Shown here in pieces: positions 24,403-33,144 of a stretch of 64,000 nt of DNA. The notes under the pieces are model-generated. The model was not told the origin of the DNA. It was given only the letters and a program-made list of their open reading frames with translations, and ran no database searches. Origin of the DNA: DASCOT01 sp965197275 (GTDB lineage: Bacteria; Acidobacteriota; UBA890; WLXD01); the NCBI GenBank assembly GCA_965197275.1, contig CBDAMQ010000016.1, positions 1-64,000 on the forward strand. Direction: 5' to 3'. The stretch's first letter is position 1, and the number at the start of each line of letters is the position of its first letter. Position numbers and translations under genes: made by a program.

Positions 24403-25593
24403 CTAGCGCTCCTCGGCCAGCGGCTCCGGGCCGCGCTGTGGTGTGAACAGCCGTACCATGCCGCTTGTTTCCACCGTCGCCACGCCGCCAGGGCCGACAC
24501 CCACTGGCAGGGTGAGATCGCTCTCGGCGGCCAGCATGACGGATCGGGGAAATCCCGGATCCGCGGGGCCGTTGGATCGTAGCGGGCCGCGAACCAGTGT
24601 CCAGGGGCCCGCCTGTGGGCTGGCGAGGACCCAACGACCCCAGACTGCGAGGTCGACATAGGTTCGGCCGGCAAGTGGTACGCGATGCCTGTGGCTGCCG
24701 CCGCCGATCGCGTATCCATGCAGTGCGGCATCCAGTCCCGCGACCCACACGAGATCGTCGTTCACGGCCGGGGCGCCGGTAACGCGTACGCCGATCTCCT
24801 TGCTCCTCCAGCGCTGTTTGCCGTTGCCGGCGTCGATGGCGACCACGCGATAGTCAGTGGCGACGACGAACAGCGTTCCGGCGATGGAGGCGGGCCGTGG
24901 ACCGCTGGCTTCGACGCCATCGCTGCTCCAGAGCAGTCGCCCGTCCCGTACGCCGAGGGCGTGAACACCCCCGTCGTCGGCGATCACGAAGAGCCGCTCG
25001 TCGGGTGGGCTTGCGGTCAATTCGCTGGCACCATCTAGCTCACGTCGCCAGACCTGGACGATCCTCGCATTGGTGCCTTCACCACTGAGTCGCAGCGCGT
25101 AAACACCGTCTGAATCTGTTACGTATACGCGTCGGCCGATGATCGCGGTATCCAGAGGGGCGCTGTCGAATTCGAGGGCTGTATTGGTGCGGCCGAGCGC
25201 GTCGAGCCACAGCCAGCGATCCTCGGTGACGATGAGCACTTCCTCGCCGATGGCGATCGGCGCCAGGATGATCTCGGACGCCAGCCGCAACTGCCATAGC
25301 AGTGCCCCGTTATCACGGTCGCGGGCCAGCATCTGAGTGCCGTAGGCGATGAAGACGGCGCCGGTGCCCAGTGCGGGTGCTTGAGTTGGTGGATCAGGCT
25401 CGTCGTCGCCGTCGACATCGAGCTCGAACTGGATGTTCCAGTGTTGACGTAGCGCGACCGGTTCTACGTCCTCCGGTGCTACGCGCAGCGGGATTGGTGC
25501 CAGCGGATCGATCGCACCCCCGCCGCCGCAGCCGACGACCAGCAGGGCAAGGCCCGGTACACTCGCGAGGCACCGTTGCCACACGGGTCTCAT
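24403..25593 (-). CDS. PQQ-like beta-propeller lipoprotein (BamB-like)
   Basis: A 396-residue lipoprotein: signal peptide with lipobox VVGC at about residues 20-23, followed by Gly-rich linker and then propeller repeats of the PQQ/YVTN type, such as FVVATDYRVVAIDAGNGKQRWR, LFVIADDGGVHALGVRDGRLLWS and VFIAYGTQMLARDRDNGALLWQ. It resembles BamB, the outer-membrane assembly scaffold, but no other bam gene is nearby (der usually is), so that role is not established. The ATG at 25593 overlaps the nadK stop (ATGA), deciding between two in-frame ATGs. It is the last gene of the long minus-strand run. Confidence 0.8.
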   Translation of the reverse strand: MRPVWQRCLASVPGLALLVVGCGGGGAIDPLAPIPLRVAPEDVEPVALRQHWNIQFELDVDGDDEPDPPTQAPALGTGAVFIAYGTQMLARDRDNGALLWQLRLASEIILAPIAIGEEVLIVTEDRWLWLDALGRTNTALEFDSAPLDTAIIGRRVYVTDSDGVYALRLSGEGTNARIVQVWRRELDGASELTASPPDERLFVIADDGGVHALGVRDGRLLWSSDGVEASGPRPASIAGTLFVVATDYRVVAIDAGNGKQRWRSKEIGVRVTGAPAVNDDLVWVAGLDAALHGYAIGGGSHRHRVPLAGRTYVDLAVWGRWVLASPQAGPWTLVRGPLRSNGPADPGFPRSVMLAAESDLTLPVGVGPGGVATVETSGMVRLFTPQRGPEPLAEER

Positions 25594-26474
25594 CGTGACC
25601 CCCATTGGAGCTTGGTGCGGAGAATGTCGAAGTAGGATCGAGGCACCGGTTGCAACAGGCGCACCGCGTACGGCGATCTGCGGATAGTTACCGTCTCTCC
25701 CGCTTGGAGCTTGAAGCCGGCTTGCCCGTCCAACGTCAGGATGACCTCCTGGTCGAGCGATTCGTGGCGTATCTGCACCACCGCGTCGCCGGGCAACACC
25801 AGGGGGCGGTTCGTCAGGGTGTGCGGACAGATCGGCGTCAGCACGATCGCGTCGACCTCGGGCATGACGATTGGCCCGCCGGCGGCCAGCGAGTAGGCGG
25901 TCGAGCCAGTCGTGGTGCAGACAATCAATCCGTCAGAGGCGAACGAGCTGACCAGATCGTTGTTGACGGTGGCCGTGAGCTCGACGATCCGGGCCAGGTC
26001 GGTCTTGTTGATCACCGCATCGTTGAGCACGTCGTGCTGAACGAGCTCGGCGCGAGAGGCGCCGGCTAGCTCGGCGCGTAGCATGCTGCGCTCGCTACTG
26101 ACGTAGCCTCCGCCGAGGACGTCCTCGGTGGCCGAGATGAGCTCGTTGCGCGGTGTAGAGGTGAGGAAGCCGAGCCCACCGTAGTTGACCCCGAGTACCG
26201 GCACGTCGGCGGCGGCGGCGAAGCGAGCGATCGACAGCAGCGTGCCATCGCCACCCAGTACTACCAGGAGGTCGACCCGGGAGGCGAGCTCCGGTCGTTC
26301 GACGCCGGCGCCATCGGCTCCCAGCAAGCGCGCCGCCTCGATGTCGAGCGCAACCTCGATGTTGCGCGCGGCGAGGGCGTCCAAAAGACCGCGAAGCTCG
26401 GGGGCCAAGCTGCTGATACCAGGTTTCGAGACGATCCCGACACGTCGGAAGTCAGTCGCGGCGCCATCAGTCAT
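25590..26474 (-). CDS. nadK: NAD kinase
   Basis: Phosphorylates NAD to NADP with ATP or polyphosphate. The 294-residue product has the diagnostic VVLGGDGTLL (GGDGT, about residues 75-79), YGGLGFLT, the NAD-binding LNDAVINK, and GSTAYSLAAGGPIV. TICPHTLTNRPLVLP completes the family pattern. The ATG at 26472-26474 lies inside the last codons of tlyA (8-base overlap), and the stop overlaps the lipoprotein start, so expression is probably coupled on both sides. tlyA-nadK is a common neighbour pair. Confidence 0.96.
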   Translation of the reverse strand: MTDGAATDFRRVGIVSKPGISSLAPELRGLLDALAARNIEVALDIEAARLLGADGAGVERPELASRVDLLVVLGGDGTLLSIARFAAAADVPVLGVNYGGLGFLTSTPRNELISATEDVLGGGYVSSERSMLRAELAGASRAELVQHDVLNDAVINKTDLARIVELTATVNNDLVSSFASDGLIVCTTTGSTAYSLAAGGPIVMPEVDAIVLTPICPHTLTNRPLVLPGDAVVQIRHESLDQEVILTLDGQAGFKLQAGETVTIRRSPYAVRLLQPVPRSYFDILRTKLQWGSR

Positions 26475-27279
26475 CGGGCACCTCCAGATCGTCGAGCCAG
26501 TCGTTGTCCACCGGCGCAGATGCACCGGCGTGCCGCCGTAGATGCAGGAAGCACTCCCAGTTCCCCCGCGGCCCACGCAGGGGGCTCGGGTACGCGTGTC
26601 GGACCTGCCAGCAAAGGTCCCGAGCGCCGTTGCCAACCTGCTCGACGGTGCGCCGGCGCGTGTGCGCTGCGCGCACCACGCCGCCACGCTCCACCTCTTT
26701 CGGACCGGCTTCGAATTGCGGCTTTACCAGCACCAGGGCCTCACAGCGAGGGTCACAGAGCCGTGTTGCGGCCGGGAGCAGCTTGAGCACACCGATAAAG
26801 GATACGTCGATCGTCATTACGGTGATTGCTCCGGACAGCCCAGGGGGTAACGACTCTCCGGTCAGGTGACGAGCATTGCAGCGCTCCAGGACGTGAACAC
26901 GCGGATCCTGTCGAAGCTTCCATGCCAGCTGGCCGTACCCTACGTCGACCGCTACGACGGTCCTGGCGCCGTTTTGCAAAAGGCAATCCGTGAACCCGCC
27001 GGTCGAGGCTCCGAGGTCGAGACAAACCGCCGATCCCACGTCGATCCCGGAGGCCGCGAGCACAGGGGCCAGCTTGTCACCGCCGCGGCTGGCGTAGCGT
27101 GGCCTCTCGGCTACCTCGAGCTCGGCGCCGGGCTTGATCGGAGTGCCCGGCTTGTGGACCGAACGGCCGTTGACACGTACGTGGCCGGCAAGAACAAGCC
27201 GACGGGCAAGACTGCGGCTGGTCACCAGGCCGTGATTGACCAGCGCCTGATCGAGGCGTAGCGGAGAGTCAGCGGACAC
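26467..27279 (-). CDS. tlyA: TlyA-family 2'-O-ribose rRNA methyltransferase
   Basis: Methylates ribose in 16S (and in some species 23S) rRNA; often annotated as hemolysin A. The 270-residue product has an S4 RNA-binding domain (about 6-66, RLDQALVNHGLVTSRSLARR, HVRVNGR) and an FtsJ-like Rossmann methyltransferase (CLDLGASTGGFTDCLLQNGA, VAVDVGYGQLAWKL, then VLVKPQFEAG). The catalytic Lys-Asp-Lys-Glu set seems present. It lies between ispA and nadK in a run typical of many bacteria (xseA-xseB-ispA-tlyA-nadK), but dxs is missing. Confidence 0.92.
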   Translation of the reverse strand: MSADSPLRLDQALVNHGLVTSRSLARRLVLAGHVRVNGRSVHKPGTPIKPGAELEVAERPRYASRGGDKLAPVLAASGIDVGSAVCLDLGASTGGFTDCLLQNGARTVVAVDVGYGQLAWKLRQDPRVHVLERCNARHLTGESLPPGLSGAITVMTIDVSFIGVLKLLPAATRLCDPRCEALVLVKPQFEAGPKEVERGGVVRAAHTRRRTVEQVGNGARDLCWQVRHAYPSPLRGPRGNWECFLHLRRHAGASAPVDNDWLDDLEVPDD

Positions 27280-27291
27280 AGTTGCGAAACA

Positions 27292-28215
27292 CTAGCTGGT
27301 GCGGTCGACGATCAGCCGCGCGATGCTGCGCAGCGCCTCGGCGTCGGGCCCGAAGGACTCCAACGCCTCGATCGACATGTCGCCAAGGCGAGCTGCCTCG
27401 TTGCGAGCGGCGTCGATCCCGATCAGCGACGGGAACGTCGGCTGGCCGCGGGCCGCATCACCGCCGGGTCGCTTGCCGAGCTTGTCGACGTCGCCTTCTA
27501 CGTCGAGTAGATCGTCCACAACTTGAAACGCGAGTCCGATGGAATCGCCGTACCGCTCGAGTGCTTCGCACTCGGTTTCGCTGGCGCCGACGATCAGACC
27601 TCCGCAGATCACCGCACCGGTGAGCAGCGCCCCGGTCTTGGCGGCGTGGAGGCGCCGTAGCGCGGTCAGCTCGATCGGCTCGCCGGTGGCTTCGACATCG
27701 AGAGTTTGACCACCGCACATGCCGATGCTGCCGGCCGCCGCCCCGATTCGCTGCGCTGCGGCAATCCAGCCGTGAGGGTTCACCGCAGAGCTCGCCGCGG
27801 TCGCCAGTGTTTCGAAGGCGAGCGCCTGCAGTGCGTCTCCCGCCAGGATCGCCACCGCGTCTCCGAAGAGCACGTGGGACGTCGGCTGGCCGCGCCGAAG
27901 CGGTTCGTCATCGAAAGCCGGCAGGTCGTCGTGGATGAGGGAATACGTATGAATCAGCTCGATGGCGCAGGCCGCCGACAGGACTTCCGTCGATGCAGCG
28001 CCGCAGGCACGGCCGGCGGCTATGGTGAGCAGCGGACGGAGCCGTTTGCCTCCCGCGAAGACGGAGTGGCGCATCGCACGATGCAGGCTCTGTGGCTCGC
28101 AGTCGGCTGCTGGTAGGAGGCGCCCGAGCTCTTTGTCGACGCGGGCACGCTCCCGCTCCATGAATTGCAGCAAGTCGAATTTGGCGCGAGCAGTCGCGGG
28201 CCCGGGCTCAGCCAT
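27292..28215 (-). CDS. ispA: Polyprenyl (farnesyl/geranylgeranyl) diphosphate synthase
   Basis: Condenses isopentenyl diphosphate with allylic diphosphates to C15 or C20 chains. The 307-residue product contains GGKRLRPLL, the first aspartate-rich motif DDLPAFDDEPLRRG, and the second DDLLDVEGD. Two residues before the first motif are Tyr-Ser-Leu (HTYSLIHDD), as in bacterial FPP synthases, so C15 is the more likely product. It starts eight bases inside xseB. dxs, normally next, is not present; tlyA follows directly. Confidence 0.92.
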   Translation of the reverse strand: MAEPGPATARAKFDLLQFMERERARVDKELGRLLPAADCEPQSLHRAMRHSVFAGGKRLRPLLTIAAGRACGAASTEVLSAACAIELIHTYSLIHDDLPAFDDEPLRRGQPTSHVLFGDAVAILAGDALQALAFETLATAASSAVNPHGWIAAAQRIGAAAGSIGMCGGQTLDVEATGEPIELTALRRLHAAKTGALLTGAVICGGLIVGASETECEALERYGDSIGLAFQVVDDLLDVEGDVDKLGKRPGGDAARGQPTFPSLIGIDAARNEAARLGDMSIEALESFGPDAEALRSIARLIVDRTS

Positions 28216-28492
28216 CGCCGGGCTCGGCTCGAGGCGGATCAGCGGTTCCGGCGGGAGAACTCAACGGCGTTGTGATCGGCTCTCCTTCCAGATCTCGAGT
28301 CAATAGCTCGAGCTTTTCTTCGACGCCCGCAAGTCGGTCACGGCAAGTACGGAACAAGCCCACGGCGCGCTCATAAACGGCGAGCGATTCTTCGAGCGGG
28401 ATATCGCCTTCCTCTAGGTGGCGCGCCAGTATCTCGAGTTGGTCGAGGGCGGCGTCGAAGCTCAGGTCATCTGCGGCAGGCTCATTGGACAT
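28208..28492 (-). CDS. xseB: Exonuclease VII small subunit
   Basis: XseB binds XseA in several copies to form exonuclease VII, which degrades single-stranded DNA. The 94-residue product has the family pattern SFDAALDQLEILARHLEEGDIPLEESLAVYERAVGLF, cut here as FDAALDQLEILARHLEEGD and LEESLAVYERAVGL, then a coiled segment (CRDRLAGVEEKLE) and a Pro-rich tail. It lies 41 bases after xseA and overlaps ispA. Confidence 0.93.
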   Translation of the reverse strand: MSNEPAADDLSFDAALDQLEILARHLEEGDIPLEESLAVYERAVGLFRTCRDRLAGVEEKLELLTRDLEGEPITTPLSSPAGTADPPRAEPGDG

Positions 28493-28533
28493 GCCAGGGA
28501 CACTAACATCGGCTCAGAACGCCAACAAACAAC

Positions 28534-29928
28534 CTACTTAACCGCCGACGAATCGGTCCTCGGGGCGGCCCTACTGACTACCTGGCAGTCCAGCTGGCCG
28601 CGATGCACCGTGACTCGAACGCGCGCCTCTTCGGCCACTTGCTCCGCGTCTCGGATCAGCGCCCCGGATTGGTCCTGGCAGAGTGCGTAGCCGCGCCCGA
28701 GTACCGCCAGAGGGCTCATGGCTTGTGTACGCGCGGCTGTCGCTGCGACGCGTTCCCGAGCACTGTGCAGACGCTGGCGCATGATTGCTTGCAGCGCCTC
28801 CGAGGCCCTTTGCAATCGCGTCGCGCGTAGGGCGGCGATCCTCCGGGGCGAATGGCGACTCGTGCGGCCGGCAGCCGTTTCGAGTCGGCGCCGGCGGGCT
28901 TGCAGCTGGTGTCGCACAGAATCGGCCGTGCTTGACCAGGCCGCGTCGAGTCGTTGGTGGTACGCCGTCAGATTGTGCTTCGGACGTTCCAGTGAGCGCC
29001 TGATCAGGTTGTGCTCCAGGCGGGCACGCCGCTCGCGGACGCGGCGGGCTAGGGCCGATTCCGCCCGCTGGGCCGTGGCCCGCAAACGGCGCAGCAGATC
29101 ACTGCGAGCGGGCGCAACGATCTCGGCAGCAGCGGTTGGCGTTGCAGCCCGACGGTCCGCGATCAGATCGCTGATCGTGGTGTCGATCTCGTGTCCGACG
29201 GCACTGATCACGGGAATACGTGAGCCGCCGATGGCGCGCGCTACGCGCTCGTCGTTGAACGCCCAAAGGTCCTCCCGCGAGCCGCCGCCACGACCGACGA
29301 TCACCACGTCGGCATCACCATGACGGTTGAGCAGATCGAGTGCGGCGACGATGTCTTCGGGAGCGCGGTCGCCCTGCACCGTGGCCGACGCCAGCAATAC
29401 GCGTACGCCGACCTGACGACGTTCCCAAACGCGGGTCATGTCGTGCCAAGCAGCTCCGTCGGGGCTGGTCACGACGCCCACGCAGCGCGGCAACAGTGGC
29501 AGGGCACGCTTGTTTTCCTCGTCGAACAGGCCCTCGGCAGCGAGCTCGCGCTTGAGCTGCTCGAACGCCAGCTGTTGCGCCCCCCAGCCGAGCGGTTCGA
29601 GCAGGTTGGCAATCATCTGGAAGCGGCCGGCGCGGACGAACAAGGAGACACGACCGAAGGCCGTAACTTCGAGTCCTTCCTCCGGACGAAACGGCACGCC
29701 GATGTTGTCGCTGCGGAACATCGCCACCGGCAGCACCGCGTGCTCGTCCTTGAGGTCGAAGTACCAATGCCCGCTCGCCTGGGCGCGGAAATTGGAGATC
29801 TCCCCCTGCACCCAAACGGCTGAATACGCGGTTTCCAGGCACCACTTGGCGTCGGCGACCAGGTCGCTGACCGACCAGACTTTCCGGTGTGCGGTCCCGG
29901 TCAGCGGCAGCGCTCCCTGGGCGCTCAC
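28534..29928 (-). CDS. xseA: Exonuclease VII large subunit
   Basis: The catalytic subunit of exonuclease VII. The 464-residue product opens with an OB fold (VWSVSDLVADAKWCLETAY, then VQGEISNFRAQASGHWYFDL) and continues with the catalytic domain: LPRCVGVVTSPDGAAWHD, VIVGRGGGSREDLWAFNDE and ISAVGHEIDTTISDLIADRRA. A long Arg-rich helical tail follows, then AVLGRGYALCQD near the end. The GTG start overlaps the ymdB stop (GTGA). The family length is about 440-460. Confidence 0.96.
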   Translation of the reverse strand: MSAQGALPLTGTAHRKVWSVSDLVADAKWCLETAYSAVWVQGEISNFRAQASGHWYFDLKDEHAVLPVAMFRSDNIGVPFRPEEGLEVTAFGRVSLFVRAGRFQMIANLLEPLGWGAQQLAFEQLKRELAAEGLFDEENKRALPLLPRCVGVVTSPDGAAWHDMTRVWERRQVGVRVLLASATVQGDRAPEDIVAALDLLNRHGDADVVIVGRGGGSREDLWAFNDERVARAIGGSRIPVISAVGHEIDTTISDLIADRRAATPTAAAEIVAPARSDLLRRLRATAQRAESALARRVRERRARLEHNLIRRSLERPKHNLTAYHQRLDAAWSSTADSVRHQLQARRRRLETAAGRTSRHSPRRIAALRATRLQRASEALQAIMRQRLHSARERVAATAARTQAMSPLAVLGRGYALCQDQSGALIRDAEQVAEEARVRVTVHRGQLDCQVVSRAAPRTDSSAVK

Positions 29929-30719
29929 GATGAGCTGGACAGCGGCGGATCGATGACCTGCTGGATGCTCACGGCGCGGCCGGTGTCGGGGTCGGCTTCA
30001 ATGACAACGCCGGCCACGCAGCGGTTGCCGCTCGCCACCTGAAAACGGACCGGCCGCGCACTCAGCAGTCGTTCGATTGCCAGGTCGGGCCGGGTGCCGA
30101 TCACCGAGTCGTAGGGGCCGGTCATGCCGACGTCGGTGCAGAAGGCGGTGCCGCCGGGAAGAACCCGCGCGTCGGCCGTGGGTACGTGGGTGTGGGTGCC
30201 CAAGACCGCGGTCATGCGGCCGTCGCAATACCAGCCCATGGCCAGCTTCTCGGACGTCGCTTCGGCGTGCATATCGAGCAAGATGACGCGGGCACGGTCA
30301 CCGATCTCTTCCAGAATCCGATCGATGGCCTGGAAGGGGCAGTCGAGGGCCGGCATGAAGACCCGCCCCTGAAGATTGATCACCGCCACTTCGACGCCTC
30401 GCCGACTGCGGCCGAGAAGCACTCCGCTGCCGGCCGCGGGAGGCGGGTAGTTGTCGGGGCGGAGCAGGCGCGTCTCCGTTCGTAGGTAGCCCTCGATGGA
30501 TCCCTGCGCCCAGATGTGGTTGCCACTCGTTATTGCATCGACACCGAGGCGGAGAATCTCGTCTGCCATCGCCGGTGTGATGCCACGGCCACCGGCGGCA
30601 TTCTCGCCATTGACCACGGTGAAGTCGACCTCCCACTTGCGCTGTAACGGACCCAGCCGCTCGGCCAGCACTTGGCGTCCGGGCTTCCCGACGACGTCGC
30701 CAAGAAACAGCAGCTTCAA
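29925..30719 (-). CDS. ymdB: TIGR00282 metallophosphoesterase (YmdB-like)
   Basis: A two-metal phosphoesterase; the Bacillus relative YmdB hydrolyses 2',3'-cyclic nucleotides and affects biofilm switching, and its gene lies next to rny as here. The 264-residue product carries FLGDVVGKPGRQVLAERL, NGENAAGGRGIT, TSGNHIW and LGTHTHVPTAD, all metal or active-site motifs, and FCTDVGMTGPYDSVIG. Overlaps of four bases with both rny and xseA indicate tight translational coupling. The in vivo substrate here is unknown. Confidence 0.9.
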   Translation of the reverse strand: MKLLFLGDVVGKPGRQVLAERLGPLQRKWEVDFTVVNGENAAGGRGITPAMADEILRLGVDAITSGNHIWAQGSIEGYLRTETRLLRPDNYPPPAAGSGVLLGRSRRGVEVAVINLQGRVFMPALDCPFQAIDRILEEIGDRARVILLDMHAEATSEKLAMGWYCDGRMTAVLGTHTHVPTADARVLPGGTAFCTDVGMTGPYDSVIGTRPDLAIERLLSARPVRFQVASGNRCVAGVVIEADPDTGRAVSIQQVIDPPLSSSS

Positions 30720-32284
30720 TGGGCGATCTCCACCGCTCGGGTCTCACGGATTACGGTGATCTTTATCTCGCCGGGATACTGCACTTCCCGCTGGATGCGG
30801 TTGGCGATGTCACGTGACAGCCAGATCGATTCGATGTCGCTGATTTTGCCGGACTCGACGATGATGCGCAGCTCACGGCCTGCCTGAATGGCATAGGACT
30901 TGGCGACGCCACGAAACGAATCGGCGATCTGTTCGAGTTTCTGAAGCCGCTTCACGTAGGTCTCGAGCATGTCGCGCCGTGCACCGGGACGCGCCGCCGA
31001 GAGCGCGTCCGCCGCCTGCACGATGACCGCCTCCACGGTTGCCGGTTCGACGTCGAAATGGTGCGCCTCCATGGCGTGGACGACGTCCTTGGATTCGCCA
31101 TGCTTGCGCAGCAGCCGGATGCCTATCTGTAGATGGGTACCTTCAACTTCCTGATCAACCGCCTTGCCGATGTCGTGCAGCAGACCACCTCGTCGCGCGA
31201 CTGAGTCGTCGGCGCCGAGCTCGGCAGCGATGATCCCCGAGATCGTCGCCACCTCGACCGAGTGACGGAGCACGTTTTGGCCGTACGAGGTGCGGAACTT
31301 CAACATACCGAGCAGACGAAGCAACTCCGGCGCCAGATCGTGGATACCGATCTCGGCCGCGGCGCTGGTGCCGTCGACGAGAATCTGCTCGTCGATCTCC
31401 TCGCGCACGCGCTGCCCGACTTCTTCGATCCGGGCCGGGTGGATGCGGCCGTCTGACACCAATCTCTCCAACGCGAGCTTGGCGATCTCGCGACGGAACG
31501 GATCGAAGCTCGAGATCAGCACCGCCTCTGGCGTATCGTCGACGATCAGGTTGACGCCAGTCATCATCTCTAAAGCACGGATATTGCGGCCTTCGCGGCC
31601 GATGACCCGTCCCTTCATGTCGTCCGAGGGCAGGGCGACCACCGAGACGGTGTTCTCGGCCACATGGTTGCTAGCGCATCGCTGAATGGCTATGGCCAGG
31701 ACGCGATGCGCTTCGCGATTGGCGGTGGTCTTTGATTGTTCGATGATCCGCGCCGCCTGCCGCGCGCCCTCCTCTTTTGCCTCGCGCGCCATGGCTCGCA
31801 CTAGCTGCGCCTTGGCGTCCTCACGGTTGTAATGTGCCGCTCGCTCGAGCTGCGTGACGGCCTCATCCCGTCGCTGAGCAGCCTCCTCTCGCAACAGGTT
31901 GACGTCGCGTTCCATACCCTGGAGTCGGTCGTCATAGTGCTTGAGCTTACGTTCGCGCTCGTCCATCCGGTTTGCCCGGCGATCAAGCGATTCCTGACGC
32001 TCGTGCAGGCGGGCCTCCGAATCGAGCATCTGCTGGCGGCGCTCGCGCGACTCGGTCTCGAGTGTCTGTCGTTCCATCTGCAGCTGCTCACGCCCCTCGA
32101 CACGCGCCTCCTTGAGCAGTGTGGTTGCTTGACGCTCCGCGTCCTCGACCACGCGGGCTGCCTCACCGTGAGCGTTGCGAAGATCCTCCGGATTCGGGCG
32201 ACGGCGTGCGAGGAGCCAGACGATGACAAGAGCCAACGCCAAACCTGCTGCCGTTACCGCGCCTGCAATGAAACCCTGCGGCAT
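30716..32284 (-). CDS. rny: Ribonuclease Y
   Basis: A membrane-anchored endonuclease that starts mRNA decay. The 522-residue product shows one N-terminal membrane helix (about 5-25, GAVTAAGLALALVIVWLLA), a long coiled coil (about 35-200, rich in Glu, Arg, Gln), a KH domain (KGRVIGREGRNIRALEMMTG) and an HD domain with the catalytic His370-Asp371 in LLHDIGKAVDQ. The length is as expected. Its presence argues against a standard enterobacterial RNase E regime. The ribosome site lies inside a hairpin just upstream. Four-base overlap with ymdB. Confidence 0.97.
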   Translation of the reverse strand: MPQGFIAGAVTAAGLALALVIVWLLARRRPNPEDLRNAHGEAARVVEDAERQATTLLKEARVEGREQLQMERQTLETESRERRQQMLDSEARLHERQESLDRRANRMDERERKLKHYDDRLQGMERDVNLLREEAAQRRDEAVTQLERAAHYNREDAKAQLVRAMAREAKEEGARQAARIIEQSKTTANREAHRVLAIAIQRCASNHVAENTVSVVALPSDDMKGRVIGREGRNIRALEMMTGVNLIVDDTPEAVLISSFDPFRREIAKLALERLVSDGRIHPARIEEVGQRVREEIDEQILVDGTSAAAEIGIHDLAPELLRLLGMLKFRTSYGQNVLRHSVEVATISGIIAAELGADDSVARRGGLLHDIGKAVDQEVEGTHLQIGIRLLRKHGESKDVVHAMEAHHFDVEPATVEAVIVQAADALSAARPGARRDMLETYVKRLQKLEQIADSFRGVAKSYAIQAGRELRIIVESGKISDIESIWLSRDIANRIQREVQYPGEIKITVIRETRAVEIAH

Positions 32285-32313
32285 GTCACCCCCTTCGGGC
32301 TCGGGATGTGACA
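32284..32313 (-). promoter_or_regulatory. Hairpin enclosing the rny ribosome-binding site
   Basis: On the minus strand TGTCAC (32313-32308) pairs with GTGACA (32289-32284), extended inward by CCC with GGG. The 3' arm contains the GGGGG ribosome site and reaches the A of the rny start codon, so a folded transcript would hide the start. It may be an RNA-level control on rny, or the end of the RNA transcribed from upstream. Confidence 0.45.
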
Positions 32314-32450
32314 GCGCGAGTTTAGGCGCGGACTAGAGGCGTTCGAGGCCTCGTGACAGCCACGGATCGGGCGAACAGGCGAAGGGCGCGCCGTGTAGTG
32401 AGCGGAGGTTAGCTAAGCGAGCGTGTGGTGCGCTTGCGATCCTCCACATA
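32305..32450 (-). ncRNA. Candidate 6S-like RNA between zapA and rny
   Basis: The 199-base gap downstream of zapA holds no gene. In many proteobacteria the 6S RNA gene lies exactly downstream of zapA. The minus-strand RNA can close with AUGUG/CACAU, CGC/GCG and GCGC/GCGC, contains an apical hairpin CACGG/CCGUG and a GAGGC/GCCUC hairpin, and has GGAUCGCAAGCGC near its 5' side. I fold this by eye, and the sequence similarity to known 6S is weak, so the position is the main argument. Confidence 0.28.
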
Positions 32451-32483
32451 TGCAGTCGTTATGGCGAGTTACCGTTCGTGACC

Positions 32484-32792
32484 TCATTCGTCGAGTGGTA
32501 GTCCGAGTTCTTCGTTCACCGGTTTGAGAACCTCGCCAAGTTCAAGCGCCAGGTCTCGCGTCCGTTCGTTAACCTCGTTCTGATGTGTCTCGAGAGCCCT
32601 GCGGGTTCGGTAGTAATCGTCAGCGATGTTCAGCGCCGCCATGACGGCCACGCCGGTAGCATCGCCGGGTCCCAGCTCCTGTTCCATCTGCCGCATGCGG
32701 CTATCGACATAGCGAGCCAGAACCCGAATCGTGTTCGGATCATGTTCGCCTCTTATGTTATAGCTGCGTCCGAGAATATCAACGGTGGTCAT
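32484..32792 (-). CDS. zapA: Cell division protein ZapA
   Basis: ZapA cross-links FtsZ filaments at the division ring. The 102-residue product begins TTVDILGRSYNIRGEHDP, then VLARYVDSRMRQMEQ and AVMAALNIADDYYRTR, the ZapA pattern, ending in a coiled coil (ETHQNEVNERTRDLALEL). It overlaps the ZapB-like gene upstream by 14 bases. It lies between pheT and rny, an arrangement seen outside the gammaproteobacteria. Confidence 0.9.
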   Translation of the reverse strand: MTTVDILGRSYNIRGEHDPNTIRVLARYVDSRMRQMEQELGPGDATGVAVMAALNIADDYYRTRRALETHQNEVNERTRDLALELGEVLKPVNEELGLPLDE

Positions 32793-33105
32793 CTCGACGT
32801 TCCTCCGGGTCGGCGCGTCCCAGATAACCGAGCCGCGCCTGAAGGCTCAGGAGTCGGGATCTGATTGCCTCGCGCTCAGTTTCGAGCTGCTGTAGGCGGT
32901 CGGCGGGTTCGGCAGTCGTCCCTGGGGCAACCTCGCCCGGCGGCTGCGACTGAGCCTCGTCAGCGTCGGCGTATGGCCCGGCGAGGCGTCCCTCGAGTCG
33001 TCCGATGCGCGCCTGGAGCGTCACCCGCTGGTCGCGCAACGAGCGAATCTCGGCAATGGCTGCAGCAATGGCACGTTCGAGCGAAGCGTAGGGGTTCGCG
33101 GTCAT
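32779..33105 (-). CDS. Coiled-coil protein upstream of zapA (ZapB-like)
   Basis: A 108-residue, mostly helical protein in two coiled segments (about 8-45, RAIAAAIAEIRSLRDQRVTL, and about 75-100, DRLQQLETEREAIRSRLL) joined by a Pro/Glu/Ala-rich linker. Small coiled-coil proteins often lie directly before zapA and some are ZapB-type division factors, so a role in the divisome is inferred from context only. The ATG at 33105 is chosen; a TTG six codons earlier with AGGAG immediately before it is less well spaced. It overlaps zapA by 14 bases. Confidence 0.6.
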   Translation of the reverse strand: MTANPYASLERAIAAAIAEIRSLRDQRVTLQARIGRLEGRLAGPYADADEAQSQPPGEVAPGTTAEPADRLQQLETEREAIRSRLLSLQARLGYLGRADPEERRDDHR

Positions 33106-33144
33106 TGAGGCTTTCGTGTCCAACTCCTGTCCGCCGGCAACTGA

